A DNA stretch of 64,000 nucleotides from Formosa undariae (GCF_042427615.1 NZ_JBHMEZ010000001.1:124001-188000), one strand, 5' to 3'; shown: positions 1 to 10,561, numbered from the stretch's first letter. Made by a program: numbers and translations. Notes: generated by a model from the letters alone, not told the origin.

Positions 1-1738
1 GACGCATTAACGGTGTTCCATTTTTATGATTCTGAAACGCAAGATTATAATTATACGGCAATAAAGCATAGCGTAATCTTATGGCTTTTCGCGCCAAATT
101 CTTTGCATGTTCGTTTCTAAAAACAGGTTCGCTAGCCACTCCTTCCTGTGCGTGAGGTCTGTATATAGGCTGAAAAACACCGTATTGCAACCAACGCACA
201 TACAACTCGTCGTCAAGATTATCGCCAGCAAAACCGCCCAAATCACTATGCATATATCCTAAACCTTGCATTCCCATTTGTAAAGCAATTTCTGGCTGAC
301 TTTGTAATCCGCCCCAAGTGCGATTCACATCTCCCGACCACGGAATTAATCCGTAACGTTGCGAACCAGAATATCCAGCACGCATTAACACAAAAGGTCG
401 CACTTTTGAATGTACTTTTAAACTACTTTCATAAACCAATCGCGCCCAATCGTGACCATAAATATTATGAACCTCGTCTGCCGTCCCTGTGGCATGTAGT
501 AATTCTTTTGGATGTACTTCGGGTTCGCCTAAATCGCCCCAAATTCCAGATACGCCCATCTGAAACAAATCTTTATAAACGTTAGAAAACCAATCGAAAC
601 CAGACTTACTATAGATATCGACAAGACCTGTATTACCAAAAAAGAAATCGTAAGTAAACGGATGTCCTAATGAGTCTTTCGCTAAGGCATCTTGCTCGAC
701 AGCTTCCTGCCATCGGCTAGAAGTTGTTAATACAAAAGGCTCAGTAATTAAAATGGTATTTACGCCTTCTTTATCGAAATCTTCAATCATTTTTTTAGGC
801 ATTGGAAACGAATCTGTATCGAATGCTAGGTTACCCATTGTGCCTTTTACCTCTTTCCCAAACCAATATAAATCTAAGATCACGGCATCTACAGGAATTT
901 CTTCATCTTTAAATTTAGAAATGGTCGCACGGGTTTCTGCTTCGGAATGATATCCAAAACGACTAGAAAAATTCCCTAAAGCCCAACGTGGTGGCATGGG
1001 TTGTTTTCCTGTTAATTCGGTATAATTATCTATAATATCCACCCAAGAATCTGAAGCTATAACCTGATAGGTTTTTCGTCCAGAAATAGTCTCATAAGTC
1101 AGACTATTATCGTGTTTACTATCTAAATCTAGATACCCGATAGGCGCATTGTCGAAATGAATCATGTATTGTTTAGAAGACATGACTATTGGCAAGGTAA
1201 AATTCATTAACTCGCTATGCGTTTCGTAACCATAATGTGCACGATTATATAATTGCAAACGGTGTCCGCGACGATTCATCCCTAATGCTCTTGCGCCACC
1301 GCCATACAATACTTCGGTGTCATCTAAATTAAACTGAATCGCATCGCCTTCATCCGTTTTCGAATAGCCTTCTTTTTCTGAAATTAAAGGGTATCCTTTA
1401 TACGTATATTGCACTTGAAATGGGGATTTTTTAATAACCACCGACAGTTCTTTTGATTTTAAAATCACAGCTTCTGGAGTATCCGAGATGCTAGAAAACG
1501 CTATCCAGTCTTTTAAAACTACAGCATGAGATTCTGGAATCACACGTTCTCCATCAGGAACAAAAGTGGTTTCGACTATCTCCGTGTTATAAAGTTTTAT
1601 CAAATAAAAACCATCGTTAACTACGACCTTGTAACCGTCTGTAGTGGTTTCTGAAGACACGTAAGTCCTATTGGAATTTTGAGCAAAACTAACCTGTGAA
1701 ATACAGAGCGCAATAAAAAAATATAAGATGTTTTTCAT
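1..1738 (-). CDS. GH31 alpha-glucosidase, exported, 3' part beyond the left edge
   Basis: The minus frame is open from an ATG at 1738 to the window edge: 579 codons, with the C-terminus missing. An N-terminal signal peptide ends about residue 20 (VSFAQ). The N-terminal beta-domain is followed by a TIM barrel carrying both GH31 hallmarks. These are the nucleophile D402 in GIWGDLGEPE and the acid/base D470 in PWSGDVNRTW. GH31 enzymes of this type release glucose from non-reducing ends of alpha-glucans, and this one probably acts in the periplasm. It is the last gene of the minus-strand starch operon, 112 bp after the GH13 gene, so its substrate is probably maltooligosaccharide. GH31 also includes alpha-xylosidases. 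The substrate is inferred from context. Confidence 0.9.
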   Translation of the reverse strand, partial: MKNILYFFIALCISQVSFAQNSNRTYVSSETTTDGYKVVVNDGFYLIKLYNTEIVETTFVPDGERVIPESHAVVLKDWIAFSSISDTPEAVILKSKELSVVIKKSPFQVQYTYKGYPLISEKEGYSKTDEGDAIQFNLDDTEVLYGGGARALGMNRRGHRLQLYNRAHYGYETHSELMNFTLPIVMSSKQYMIHFDNAPIGYLDLDSKHDNSLTYETISGRKTYQVIASDSWVDIIDNYTELTGKQPMPPRWALGNFSSRFGYHSEAETRATISKFKDEEIPVDAVILDLYWFGKEVKGTMGNLAFDTDSFPMPKKMIEDFDKEGVNTILITEPFVLTTSSRWQEAVEQDALAKDSLGHPFTYDFFFGNTGLVDIYSKSGFDWFSNVYKDLFQMGVSGIWGDLGEPEVHPKELLHATGTADEVHNIYGHDWARLVYESSLKVHSKVRPFVLMRAGYSGSQRYGLIPWSGDVNRTWGGLQSQPEIALQMGMQGLGYMHSDLGGFAGDNLDDELYVRWLQYGVFQPIYRPHAQEGVASEPVFRNEHAKNLARKAIRLRYALLPYNYNLAFQNHKNGTPLMR

Positions 1739-1850
1739 TTTATTTTAACATTGAAAAGGTAAACGGAATCGTTTTAAGTAAAGCACCCTATAGCGTATTC
1801 AAACTAACGCCTAAAACACAATTTAAACGCAATATAAAAGCGGGTGACAA

Positions 1851-3746
1851 TTAATGCTTTGTCGTTAATAAAAGCGGACCTTTTTCAGTAAGCTTTAAAC
1901 GTTCGCCCCATTCTAAGGTTGTTCCTGTGACTACGTTTTTAAGTGTTTTGCCTTCTAAATTCAATTCTTTATAGTGCGCTAGATCTAAATCTTTAACGTC
2001 TTCATTTTTGTTTAAAATTAAGACAACCGTTTCAGTGTCTTGAATTCTACATAAAATGTAAACACCATCTTCTGGAGCAAAATGAACGGTTTTACCATCA
2101 TGAATGGCTTTGCTCTTTTTTCTATAATTTAAAACTTTAGACACAAAATCTTGCATCTTCGCTTGGTCGTCGGACAATCCTGAACCTATAAATGCATTAA
2201 CAGTATCATCTTGCCAACCGCCAGGGAAATCAGAGCGAATTAAACCATGGTCGTCGGGTTGCGCAGTGTTTTGCATTAAAATTTCTGTACCATAATACAT
2301 TTGAACAATCCGCGGCATTAGGAAAATGTAGCTCAACGCCATTTTAGTATTAGCAATATTTTCATGAAGCTGAGTAAACACACGATCCATATCGTGATTA
2401 TCCGTAAAGATTAAAATATCTTCAGGAGTCGTATAGGCAAAATCCATAGCCAAACCTTCGTACATTTTCACAAAACCGGTGGCCCAATCTTCATTTTCAT
2501 TTAATGCACTTATTATATTTTGTTGCATCGGAAAATCCATAGTCGATTTTAAGTGCGACTCGTAACCTTCCTTATTAGGAGTACCAGCTTGCCAATATCT
2601 AACCAATAACGGGTTTGTACTCCATTCTTCACCTACGATATTAAAATTCGGGTATTCTGACATTATCGCAGCCGCCCAAGTACTCATAAATTTTTTATCG
2701 GAATACGGATAGGTATCTTGGCGAATACCTGCAAGCCCCAAAGTTTCTATCCACCATATATTATTCTGAATAATATACTTTGCCATAAATGGATTTCTCT
2801 GATTTAAATCGGGCATAGACGGTACAAACCAGCCTTCGGTCATGTCTTTTTTATCGACTGCTGAAGCATATGCATCTTGATTTGTAGTCCGTCGGTGATT
2901 CGAATTACGAAGTGTCCCTTCCGTCTTAAACGTTTCTTGCTGATTCACCCAGTCGTTAAAAGGTAAATCTTTCATCCACCAATGTTCGCTTCCGCAATGA
3001 TTCGCTACCATATCCATGATAAGCTTTAAACCTCGAGATTCCATTTTTTGAGCCAATTCTTTATAATCTTGAAGTGTTCCAAAACGCGGATCGACTTCAT
3101 AAAAATCGGTCATGGCATACCCATGATAAGATGAAGAATTCATATCGTTTGTCAACATTGGCGTTGGCCAAATTGCTGTAAATCCTAAATTCTCTATATA
3201 ATCTAAATGATTTATTATACCGCGAATATCACCTCCGTGTCTCGCATAATTATCGCTTCGATCTACTCTTTGCTCTCTTAAATCGGTATCGATATCATTT
3301 TTAATATTTCCATTAGAAAACCGATCTGGCGTAATTAAATACATCGCATCGGAACTATTAAAACCAATATAATCTTCGGCCTTTTTAAGGCGTGTTTTTA
3401 ATTCGTATGCACATTCAAACGAGGTCCCATCTGTTCTCCGAAAGACTATATCGAATGTTCCTGCCACTGTTGAAGCGTCAATAATTAAATCGACAAATAA
3501 ATAATTCGAACTATGAGCCTGGTGCACTTCAGAAATGGAAACTCCCGGATAATTAATTTCGGGAATGGCACTTCCTATTTCAGGACCTTTAACTAGCAAT
3601 TGTAATTCTGAACTTTCGAAACCTACCCACCAATTCGGTGGCTCTACATGTGTAATCTGCGCACTTAAATTCAGACTAAAAAACAGTAATACCATAGAAA
3701 AAATAGTTTGTTTATTGTTTACTAATTCTTTAGATAATTTACGCAT
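1851..3746 (-). CDS. GH13 neopullulanase/cyclomaltodextrinase-like alpha-amylase (SusA-like)
   Basis: 631 residues. The signal peptide ends near residue 30 (LNLSAQ), and a cyclomaltodextrinase-type N-domain spans about 31-120. The GH13 barrel shows region I MDMVANHCG, region II GIRQDTYP with nucleophile D344, region III VGEEW with acid E373, and region IV FTDNHDMDR with D452. A small C-terminal beta domain ends the protein. It hydrolyses alpha-1,4 (and some alpha-1,6) bonds of imported oligosaccharides, which is the job of SusA in the Bacteroides starch system. The location is probably periplasmic. It lies 52 bp downstream of the GH97 gene on the same strand and is likely cotranscribed. Neopullulanase versus cyclomaltodextrinase cannot be settled from sequence alone. 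Confidence 0.92.
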   Translation of the reverse strand: MRKLSKELVNNKQTIFSMVLLFFSLNLSAQITHVEPPNWWVGFESSELQLLVKGPEIGSAIPEINYPGVSISEVHQAHSSNYLFVDLIIDASTVAGTFDIVFRRTDGTSFECAYELKTRLKKAEDYIGFNSSDAMYLITPDRFSNGNIKNDIDTDLREQRVDRSDNYARHGGDIRGIINHLDYIENLGFTAIWPTPMLTNDMNSSSYHGYAMTDFYEVDPRFGTLQDYKELAQKMESRGLKLIMDMVANHCGSEHWWMKDLPFNDWVNQQETFKTEGTLRNSNHRRTTNQDAYASAVDKKDMTEGWFVPSMPDLNQRNPFMAKYIIQNNIWWIETLGLAGIRQDTYPYSDKKFMSTWAAAIMSEYPNFNIVGEEWSTNPLLVRYWQAGTPNKEGYESHLKSTMDFPMQQNIISALNENEDWATGFVKMYEGLAMDFAYTTPEDILIFTDNHDMDRVFTQLHENIANTKMALSYIFLMPRIVQMYYGTEILMQNTAQPDDHGLIRSDFPGGWQDDTVNAFIGSGLSDDQAKMQDFVSKVLNYRKKSKAIHDGKTVHFAPEDGVYILCRIQDTETVVLILNKNEDVKDLDLAHYKELNLEGKTLKNVVTGTTLEWGERLKLTEKGPLLLTTKH

Positions 3747-3798
3747 AACTACACACTTTTTTAGTATAAAAAACAGTATTCCGAAATAAAAATTTTAA

Positions 3799-5928
3799 TT
3801 ATTTCACTTCCATGATACTAATAGCATAACCACCTCCAGGAACAGATACTTGAGATAATTTGGTTTTGTAATTCACCTTTTGTTTTGTGACCTTATAAGC
3901 CTGAGGATTGGTTTTATAATCGGCATCCTTAGCATCGGCATACATTATGGCTTCGTACTTTTTATCTTTATCTAAGAAATCTAAGGTGATTTTAGATGTT
4001 CTCTTAGTGTATCCGTTTACATTCCCTACAAACCAACTACTACTGCCTTTTTCTTTTCTAGCGACAGTAATATATTGTCCTGGTTCTGCTTCTAAATAAA
4101 TACTGTCGCCCCAATCTATAGCGACATCTTTTATAAACTGAAAGGCATCCATAAATTGCTCGTAATGTTCAGGGAAATCTGCTGCCATTTGCAACGGGCT
4201 GTACATGGTAACATACAATGCCAACTGATTTGCAATTGTACTATTTACATGCGAGTTGTTGTTGGGACTAAATTTACTAATATCCATTTCGAAAATCCCA
4301 GGTGTATAATCCATAGGACCTCCAATTAATCGTGTAAATGGCAAAACGGTAACGTGATTTGGCTTAGAACCTCCAAAAGCTTGGTATTCGGTTCCTCGTG
4401 CAGATTCGTTTCCTATTAAATTAGGATATGTTCTAGCAACACCTGTTGGTCTTACAGCTTCGTGTGCATTGACCATAATTTTGTATTCAGCTGCTTTTTC
4501 GATGGCATACTGATAATGATTTACAATCCATTGATTATAATGATTTTCTCCGCGAGGCAAAATATCGCCTACATAACCACTTTTTACTGATTTGTATCCG
4601 TTTGCATTCATAAACTGATACGCTTCATCCATGTGGCGCTCGTAATTACGGACAGAAGCTGAGGTCTCGTGATGCATCATCATCTCTACACCTTTAGATT
4701 TCGCGTAAGCATGAATACCTTCCACATCAAAATCAGGATATGGTGTTACAAAGTCGAAAACATAATCTTTAGAATGTCCGAACCAATCTTCCCAACCTTC
4801 ATTCCAGCCTTCTACTAAAACAGCATCGAAACCATGTTCGGCAGCAAAATCAATATATTTTTTTACATTTTCATTATTTGCAGAGTGTGTTTTATTTGGA
4901 GACACTTTAGAATAATCTGTAACCCCTAATTGAACCGATGGTAAATCGTCTGTATAATTCCAAGATCCTTTGCCGGTAATCATTTCCCACCAAACACCTA
5001 CGTATTTTACAGGTTTAATCCACGATGTATCTTCAATCGCACAAGGCTCATTTAAGTTGTATGTTAATTTTGAAGCCAGAATATCACGTGCATCATCACT
5101 CACCATAACAGTTCTCCAAGGCGATGTTGTTGGTGCCTGAATATAGCCTTTATCGCCATTAGAATCTGGTGTTAACCAAGACTCGAACACCATATTTTTA
5201 TCGTCTAAATTAAGATGCATACAGGAGTAATTTATTAAAGCCGCTTCGTGTAAATTTATGTATAAACCATCGTCGGTTTTCATAATTAATGCCGTTTGCA
5301 CACCTGTTGGAGAAAATGATGTTTGAGATAAATTTGCAGTTACAGCACCTTCAGAATATCCACGAATTTCAGATAGTTTAGATTCTGTATAATCGTATTC
5401 CTGAGTATCGTAATCTCCTGGAATCCAAAACGCAGTATGATCGCCTGCCATGGCAAATTGAGTACGCTCTTCTTTTATTGTAAAATACACTAAGTTTTTC
5501 TGTTCGGGAAATTCGTAACGAAACCCTAGCCCTTCATCAAACAAACGGAAACGAATAATAACCATGCGTTCTGTGTCTTCTTGGGTTAAGGTTACAGCCA
5601 ATTCATTATAATGATTTTGAATGGTTTTCACTTCGCCCCAAACCGGAGTCCATGACTCATTAAAAGTAGCTGTTTCCGTATTCGTAATTTTAAAATCATT
5701 TAATAAAGATTTTTCATCATCTTTTAATTCTAATCCCAAACGACTCGTCTTTATAACCTCCTTATTTTTATAAGATAATTTATACGTTGGAGTTCCGTTT
5801 TCTTGAAGTTCAAAATGCATAGTTAAGTCACCACTAGGCGATTTTAACTCTTGTGCATGAGTCATATTAATAGACGCGAACAAAACAATTAAATAGGGCA
5901 TAATATTTTTCATTAATCTGTATTTCAA
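3799..5928 (-). CDS. GH97 alpha-glucosidase, SusB-like inverting type
   Basis: 709 residues with a signal peptide ending at about residue 25 (NMTHAQ). An ATG five codons further in would also give a good signal peptide, so the start is not certain. The protein has a beta-sandwich N-domain, a TIM barrel and a C-terminal beta domain, the usual GH97 length. Catalytic and calcium-site glutamates of inverting GH97 enzymes are present: E421 (MHHET), E490 (NAHEA) and E514 (GTEY). These sit at a constant offset from SusB E439, E508 and E532, so this is the SusB-type inverting subgroup and not the aspartate-using retaining group. It releases glucose from maltooligosaccharides in the periplasm. It lies 149 bp after the GH65 gene. 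Confidence 0.94.
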   Translation of the reverse strand: MKYRLMKNIMPYLIVLFASINMTHAQELKSPSGDLTMHFELQENGTPTYKLSYKNKEVIKTSRLGLELKDDEKSLLNDFKITNTETATFNESWTPVWGEVKTIQNHYNELAVTLTQEDTERMVIIRFRLFDEGLGFRYEFPEQKNLVYFTIKEERTQFAMAGDHTAFWIPGDYDTQEYDYTESKLSEIRGYSEGAVTANLSQTSFSPTGVQTALIMKTDDGLYINLHEAALINYSCMHLNLDDKNMVFESWLTPDSNGDKGYIQAPTTSPWRTVMVSDDARDILASKLTYNLNEPCAIEDTSWIKPVKYVGVWWEMITGKGSWNYTDDLPSVQLGVTDYSKVSPNKTHSANNENVKKYIDFAAEHGFDAVLVEGWNEGWEDWFGHSKDYVFDFVTPYPDFDVEGIHAYAKSKGVEMMMHHETSASVRNYERHMDEAYQFMNANGYKSVKSGYVGDILPRGENHYNQWIVNHYQYAIEKAAEYKIMVNAHEAVRPTGVARTYPNLIGNESARGTEYQAFGGSKPNHVTVLPFTRLIGGPMDYTPGIFEMDISKFSPNNNSHVNSTIANQLALYVTMYSPLQMAADFPEHYEQFMDAFQFIKDVAIDWGDSIYLEAEPGQYITVARKEKGSSSWFVGNVNGYTKRTSKITLDFLDKDKKYEAIMYADAKDADYKTNPQAYKVTKQKVNYKTKLSQVSVPGGGYAISIMEVK

Positions 5929-6077
5929 TTTAATTTTTCAATTACAAAACAGCAAGCGTTAATCTATTAAAGACAAGTGCATTCTGACCATTATTTAATT
6001 CTGAATGAGACAATTATTAAAAACCTCTACTACAAAAATTGGAAGCCAAACTATCAAAACGCACTATCCTTAATTTT

Positions 6078-8372
6078 TTAATCTTCTAACTGAAGTACTA
6101 CTTTTTTATTATTAGCGAGTATTTCTAATTCGCTACCTTTTTCAAGTTTAAATTCAGCTCCTTTTTGAGTCACTTTTACTTTTACGACTTGATTTCTAAA
6201 ATTCACTTTAAACGAATATCCTTCCCATTGTTGTGGAATTTTAGGTTCGAAAGACAGCATATTATCTTTAATTCGCATACCTCCAAAACCTTCAACAATA
6301 CTCATCCAAGTTCCTGCCATAGACGTAATATGCAGACCTTCTTCAACTTCTTTATTGTAGTCGTCTAGATCTAAACGCGATGTACGTAAATAGAACTCGT
6401 AAGCCTGATCCATACGATTTAATTTTGCAGCTTGAATACTATGTACACAAGGAGATAATGAACTTTCGTGAACCGTAAATGGTTCGTAAAAATCGAAATG
6501 ACGCTCTAATTCTTCCGTAGTAAAATGATCTTCGAAAAAGTAGAATCCTTGTAACGTATCGGCTTGCTTAATATAAGGTGAACGTAAAATACGATCCCAA
6601 GACCATTTTTGATTAATTGGGCGTGATGCCTTATCTAAATCTGCTACTGTAATTAATTCTTTATCTAAGAAACCGTCTTGTTGTAAGTATACATTATCTT
6701 TTTCCGAAAATGGTAGATACATATTTCCTGCTACAGCCTTCCATTTTTCTAATTCTTCTGGAGACAGGTTTACTTTATCTTGAATTCTACTAAAATCGTC
6801 TTCAAACTCTTTAGCGACTTTCTTGATGTTTTCTATAGCATAATCAATACACCACTTTGCAATATAATTGGTGTAGAAATTATTATTTACGTTGTTTTCG
6901 TATTCATTTGGCCCAGTAACTCCAAGAATAACATATTTATTATGAGCTGTAGAAAGCGTAGCACGTTGTTGCCAAAAACGCGCAATTCCGATTAATACTT
7001 CTAATCCTTTTTCAGGAATGTAGCTATAATCGTTTGTGTATCTGTAATAGTTGAAAATGGCAAATGCAATGGCCCCGTTTCTATGAATTTCTTCGAATGT
7101 AATTTCCCACTCATTATGGCATTCTTCGCCATTCATGGTTACCATTGGGTATAAAGCCGCACCGTTTGTAAACCCTAATTTACCTGCATTTTCTATAGCA
7201 CGATCTAAATGATGATACCGGTATTCTAATAAATTACGCGCCACTTTCTGATCTTTGGTCGCCATATAAAACGGAATACAATACGCTTCGGTATCCCAAT
7301 ATGTGCTTCCTCCGTATTTCTCGCCTGTAAACCCTTTTGGACCTATATTTAAACGCGCATCTTTACCTAAGTACGTGTGATTTAATTGCATGATATTAAA
7401 TCGAATCCCTTGCTGCGCCTTAACATCTCCAGAAATGGTAATATCTGCCATGTCCCAAATTTTAGCCCAAGCTAATTCTTGTTGCACTAACAAATGTTGA
7501 AATCCTAAGCTTACCGCTTTACTTAACGTTGCTTTTGCTGCCGCGACTAATTGCGAAGCCTCGTGATTACGATCTACAGTATAACCACCATATTTATGAA
7601 TAGAGAATGTTTGATTTTGTTTTACTGACGTTGTAAATTTAAACGTAATTCGTCTATCGGTATGCGATGTTTCCTCTTTGGCATCTAGTTTTTGTCCGTC
7701 TAAGAAATATTCAGAAGTCATAAACGTACACGTTTTAAACTCCGTTTTCATAGTATGCGCTTCAATAAATGCCATGGCACCATCTTGAGTTACTCCTGTT
7801 GTTTCCCAAAATTTATCGTCCCAATTGGTATCTTCATTGGTAATTGCAGAATCTAAATAGGGCTCGAAGGTAATTTCTGCATCACCATTTATTGGTGTTA
7901 CATTATAAGAAATGGCACCAACCTCATCTAAATCGATACTTAAAAAACGTTTTGTTTCTACACGTATTTGCATGTCGTTTGGTAAGGTCGCTTCAAAAGA
8001 ACGCGACAGCCAACCTTCTTTCATATTTAATTCACGTTTAAAATCTGAAACGTGTTTACATCTAAATAAATCTAAAGGATTTCCGTTTACGAATACATTA
8101 ATACCAATCCAACTTGGAGCATTTAATACTTTAGCAAAATATTCTGGATACCCATTTTTCCACCAACCTACACGTGTTTTATCGGGATAATACACGCCTG
8201 CGATATAACTTCCTTGAAATGTTGGTCCAGAATAGTACTCTTCAAAATTAGCACGTTGCCCCATGGCACCATTACCGATACTAAATAAACTTTCTGACGA
8301 TTTAACGCGTTCTACATCAAATCCTTCTTCAATAATCGACCAATTGTCTGGTTTAATATAATCTTGATTCAT
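6078..8372 (-). CDS. GH65 maltose phosphorylase (or closely related disaccharide phosphorylase)
   Basis: 764 residues with no signal peptide, so cytoplasmic. The layout is an N-terminal beta-sandwich, an (alpha/alpha)6 barrel and a C-terminal jelly roll, matching GH65 length. The predicted general acid is E490 in GVTGPNEYENN, and the phosphate loop is HESSLSP at 635-641. The reaction is maltose + Pi to beta-glucose-1-phosphate + glucose, which conserves one phosphoryl bond. The next gene in the operon, upstream at 8452, encodes beta-phosphoglucomutase, the enzyme that uses this product. That pairing supports maltose phosphorylase over an unrelated GH65. Trehalose, kojibiose and nigerose phosphorylases share the fold, and the starch context favours maltose. 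Confidence 0.9.
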   Translation of the reverse strand: MNQDYIKPDNWSIIEEGFDVERVKSSESLFSIGNGAMGQRANFEEYYSGPTFQGSYIAGVYYPDKTRVGWWKNGYPEYFAKVLNAPSWIGINVFVNGNPLDLFRCKHVSDFKRELNMKEGWLSRSFEATLPNDMQIRVETKRFLSIDLDEVGAISYNVTPINGDAEITFEPYLDSAITNEDTNWDDKFWETTGVTQDGAMAFIEAHTMKTEFKTCTFMTSEYFLDGQKLDAKEETSHTDRRITFKFTTSVKQNQTFSIHKYGGYTVDRNHEASQLVAAAKATLSKAVSLGFQHLLVQQELAWAKIWDMADITISGDVKAQQGIRFNIMQLNHTYLGKDARLNIGPKGFTGEKYGGSTYWDTEAYCIPFYMATKDQKVARNLLEYRYHHLDRAIENAGKLGFTNGAALYPMVTMNGEECHNEWEITFEEIHRNGAIAFAIFNYYRYTNDYSYIPEKGLEVLIGIARFWQQRATLSTAHNKYVILGVTGPNEYENNVNNNFYTNYIAKWCIDYAIENIKKVAKEFEDDFSRIQDKVNLSPEELEKWKAVAGNMYLPFSEKDNVYLQQDGFLDKELITVADLDKASRPINQKWSWDRILRSPYIKQADTLQGFYFFEDHFTTEELERHFDFYEPFTVHESSLSPCVHSIQAAKLNRMDQAYEFYLRTSRLDLDDYNKEVEEGLHITSMAGTWMSIVEGFGGMRIKDNMLSFEPKIPQQWEGYSFKVNFRNQVVKVKVTQKGAEFKLEKGSELEILANNKKVVLQLED

Positions 8373-8451
8373 TTTTTATTTAAGATAATAAAATACCGCG
8401 ATTTATATACTGAAGAAGAATCATTCAGTTTATGTTACGCTTTAGGGTATT

Positions 8452-9108
8452 CTAGTTGTTAATTAATTTATTTATAAATTCTGTTGAAATCTCAGTGAAG
8501 TCGTTAAAAATATAATCGGCTTCATGTAACACGTCTTCACTACCAATACCAATAGAAATCATATGTGCCGCATTTGCCGCTTGTACTCCTGCAACAGAAT
8601 CTTCAAAGACAATACAATCTTCTGGTTTTACATTTATAGCATCTGCAGCATTTAAAAACACTTCTGGGTCTGGCTTTGCTTTAGAGACATCGTTCCCATC
8701 TACAATAGCTTCAAACTTATCTAGGATGTTCACTTTCTCTAATATAACTCTTGCGTTTTTACTTGCAGAACCTAAAGACACACCTTGTTTGTTGTCTTTT
8801 AAATAATCTAGAACCCGAGGTACATCTGGAAGAATTTCAGAATCGTCCATTTTATTTATAAACTCTAAATATTCAGTGTTTTTTAAAGTCATTAAGTCTT
8901 GAAACTTCTCTTCGGAAACTGTAGTTTCTCCCCAAGTCAGTATTTTTTTAAGCGATTCTACTCTGCTTACGCCTTTAAGTTGTTCGTTTTGAATTTCGGT
9001 AAAATCGAATCCCAAACTATTGGCTAGATTTTTCCAAGCCAAAAAATGATATTTTGCAGTGTCTACAATAACACCGTCTAAATCGAATATAAATCCTTTT
9101 CTTTTCAT
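8452..9108 (-). CDS. pgmB: beta-phosphoglucomutase (HAD superfamily)
   Basis: 218 residues. It converts beta-glucose-1-phosphate to glucose-6-phosphate in the cytoplasm. The HAD nucleophile D9 and acid/base D11 sit in FDLDGVIVD. The cap residues K45 and R49, the core S114, K145 in SKAKPDP, and E169-D170 fall at almost the same positions as in the Lactococcus enzyme. The ATG overlaps the stop codon of the upstream transporter gene by 4 bp (ATGA), so the two are translationally coupled. The gap to the GH65 gene that makes its substrate is 79 bp. Together they form the phosphorolytic branch of maltose use. Confidence 0.94.
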   Translation of the reverse strand: MKRKGFIFDLDGVIVDTAKYHFLAWKNLANSLGFDFTEIQNEQLKGVSRVESLKKILTWGETTVSEEKFQDLMTLKNTEYLEFINKMDDSEILPDVPRVLDYLKDNKQGVSLGSASKNARVILEKVNILDKFEAIVDGNDVSKAKPDPEVFLNAADAINVKPEDCIVFEDSVAGVQAANAAHMISIGIGSEDVLHEADYIFNDFTEISTEFINKLINN

Positions 9109-10490
9109 ACGTTTTCTAATTCTGGTTGATACGATATCGCATTTTTATCTGTGATTAACAAGTTACAAAATCCTGCAATAATTAGACTTAAACCTGCTAC
9201 TAACATGGCGTTTATAGTTTCTTCTCCTATTAAACTGGATACAAAATTAATCCCACCTATTGCGGCAATAATTTGTGGTATAACTATAAACATATTAAAG
9301 ATTCCCATAATTACACCCATTTTTGTTGGATCTACCGCACTTGATAGCATGGCATATGGCATAGATAAGATACTACCCCAAGCAATTCCGACGAGTATAA
9401 ATGAGTATTTTAAAAATTCTGGCGCAGGTATAAAGTACATGGATAAAAATCCTAATCCGCCTATAAACAGCGAACCCATATGTACATATTTACGATTAAT
9501 ACGTTTTTTAGATGTATAAAAGGCCAACACTAAGGCAAAAACCATAGACGATAGTCCGTATACTCCCATAGAAGACCCTACTAAATTTGAAGATTTTTGA
9601 AACGCTGTATTAGCAACATCAAAAGCTTCGGCCTGAGCAGGAATTGTTAAATTGTAAGCAGATTCTATTGGTGCAGGCGTATGATAAATATGTTCTGTTA
9701 ATGCTGGATTAGCCAAACTCCACATGGTAAAAAACGCGAACCAACTAAAGAACTGAATCAATCCTAGTTTTTTCATCGTGGTTGGCATATTCCCTATATT
9801 ATTATTAATATCTGAAATAAATGAGTTTTTCTTGGCCTTCTCTTTTTCGAAAGCCTCCATGTCTTCTGGCGGATACTCTGAAGTAGTAAACACGGTATAC
9901 AAAATACTTGCTAAAAAAACCACAGCACCAATAGCAAAAGCGACTTTTACCGACATGGGTACAACTCCCATAGGCGCGGCATCACTAACACCGAGCTGAG
10001 ATACCATCCAAGGCAAATTACTTGCTACCCAAGTACCAATACCAATAATTAAAGTTTGGACTACAAAACCATAAGACCTCTGAGAATCGGGCAATTTATC
10101 GGCGACTAACGCGCGAAAAGGTTCCATAGAGACATTAATAGATGCATCTAAAATCCATAAAAAACCTGCAGCTACCCATAGTACAGGAGAATGTGGTACA
10201 ATTAATAATGCAATAGAGCTTAATACAGCTCCGATAAGAAAATAAGGCTTTCGTCTTCCCCAACGCGGGCTCCAAGTACGATCGCTTAAATAACCTATAA
10301 TGGGTTGAATTAACAAACCAGTTAAAGGCGCGGCTATCCATAACATTGGAATCGCTTCCTTGTCGGCACCTAGCGTTTGAAATATTCGAGACATAAAGCC
10401 TCCTTGTAATGCAAATCCGAATTGTATTCCTAGAAAACCGAAACTCATGTTCCAAATTTCCCAAAAATTGAGGGCACGCTTTTTCATCAT
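9105..10490 (-). CDS. MFS sugar transporter, SLC45/GRRKP type, probable maltose uptake
   Basis: 461 residues with about 12 hydrophobic segments. The loop after TM2-3 has LSDRTWSPRWGRRKPYF, the motif typical of sucrose/maltose carriers of the SLC45-like MFS branch. A long cytoplasmic loop lies near residue 210-235. It sits in the inner membrane and would carry maltose or short maltooligosaccharides to the cytoplasmic phosphorylase encoded two genes downstream. It is first in the minus-strand operon, 125 bp from the regulator's stop codon. An ATG one codon further in is an alternative start. Substrate is inferred from context. Confidence 0.87.
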   Translation of the reverse strand: MMKKRALNFWEIWNMSFGFLGIQFGFALQGGFMSRIFQTLGADKEAIPMLWIAAPLTGLLIQPIIGYLSDRTWSPRWGRRKPYFLIGAVLSSIALLIVPHSPVLWVAAGFLWILDASINVSMEPFRALVADKLPDSQRSYGFVVQTLIIGIGTWVASNLPWMVSQLGVSDAAPMGVVPMSVKVAFAIGAVVFLASILYTVFTTSEYPPEDMEAFEKEKAKKNSFISDINNNIGNMPTTMKKLGLIQFFSWFAFFTMWSLANPALTEHIYHTPAPIESAYNLTIPAQAEAFDVANTAFQKSSNLVGSSMGVYGLSSMVFALVLAFYTSKKRINRKYVHMGSLFIGGLGFLSMYFIPAPEFLKYSFILVGIAWGSILSMPYAMLSSAVDPTKMGVIMGIFNMFIVIPQIIAAIGGINFVSSLIGEETINAMLVAGLSLIIAGFCNLLITDKNAISYQPELENV

Positions 10491-10531
10491 AGTATATTTT
10501 AATGAATACCATTGACAAGCGAAAAACTTAT

Positions 10532-10561
10532 CAAAACTTATTGTGAGAAGTAAAAATACAA
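10532..10561 (-). promoter_or_regulatory. candidate promoter of the transporter-led operon
   Basis: Reading the minus strand, TTG at 10561-10559 is followed after 19 nt by AAGTTTTG at 10539-10532. That matches the Bacteroidetes -33 TTG / -7 TAnnTTTG pattern at 7 of 8 positions in the -7 box. The box ends 41 nt before the transporter ATG. The match is imperfect. Confidence 0.35.

Noticed and set aside
1761..1775. AAACG-N4-CGTTT imperfect palindrome upstream of the GH31 gene
   Set aside because: It lacks the CG-centred architecture of the operator at 11758 and the arms are only 5 bp, so it may be chance.
10135..10518. 127-codon minus-strand open frame
   Set aside because: It lies inside the MFS transporter gene in another frame, has no recognisable domain, and its composition is a shadow of the transporter's hydrophobic codons.
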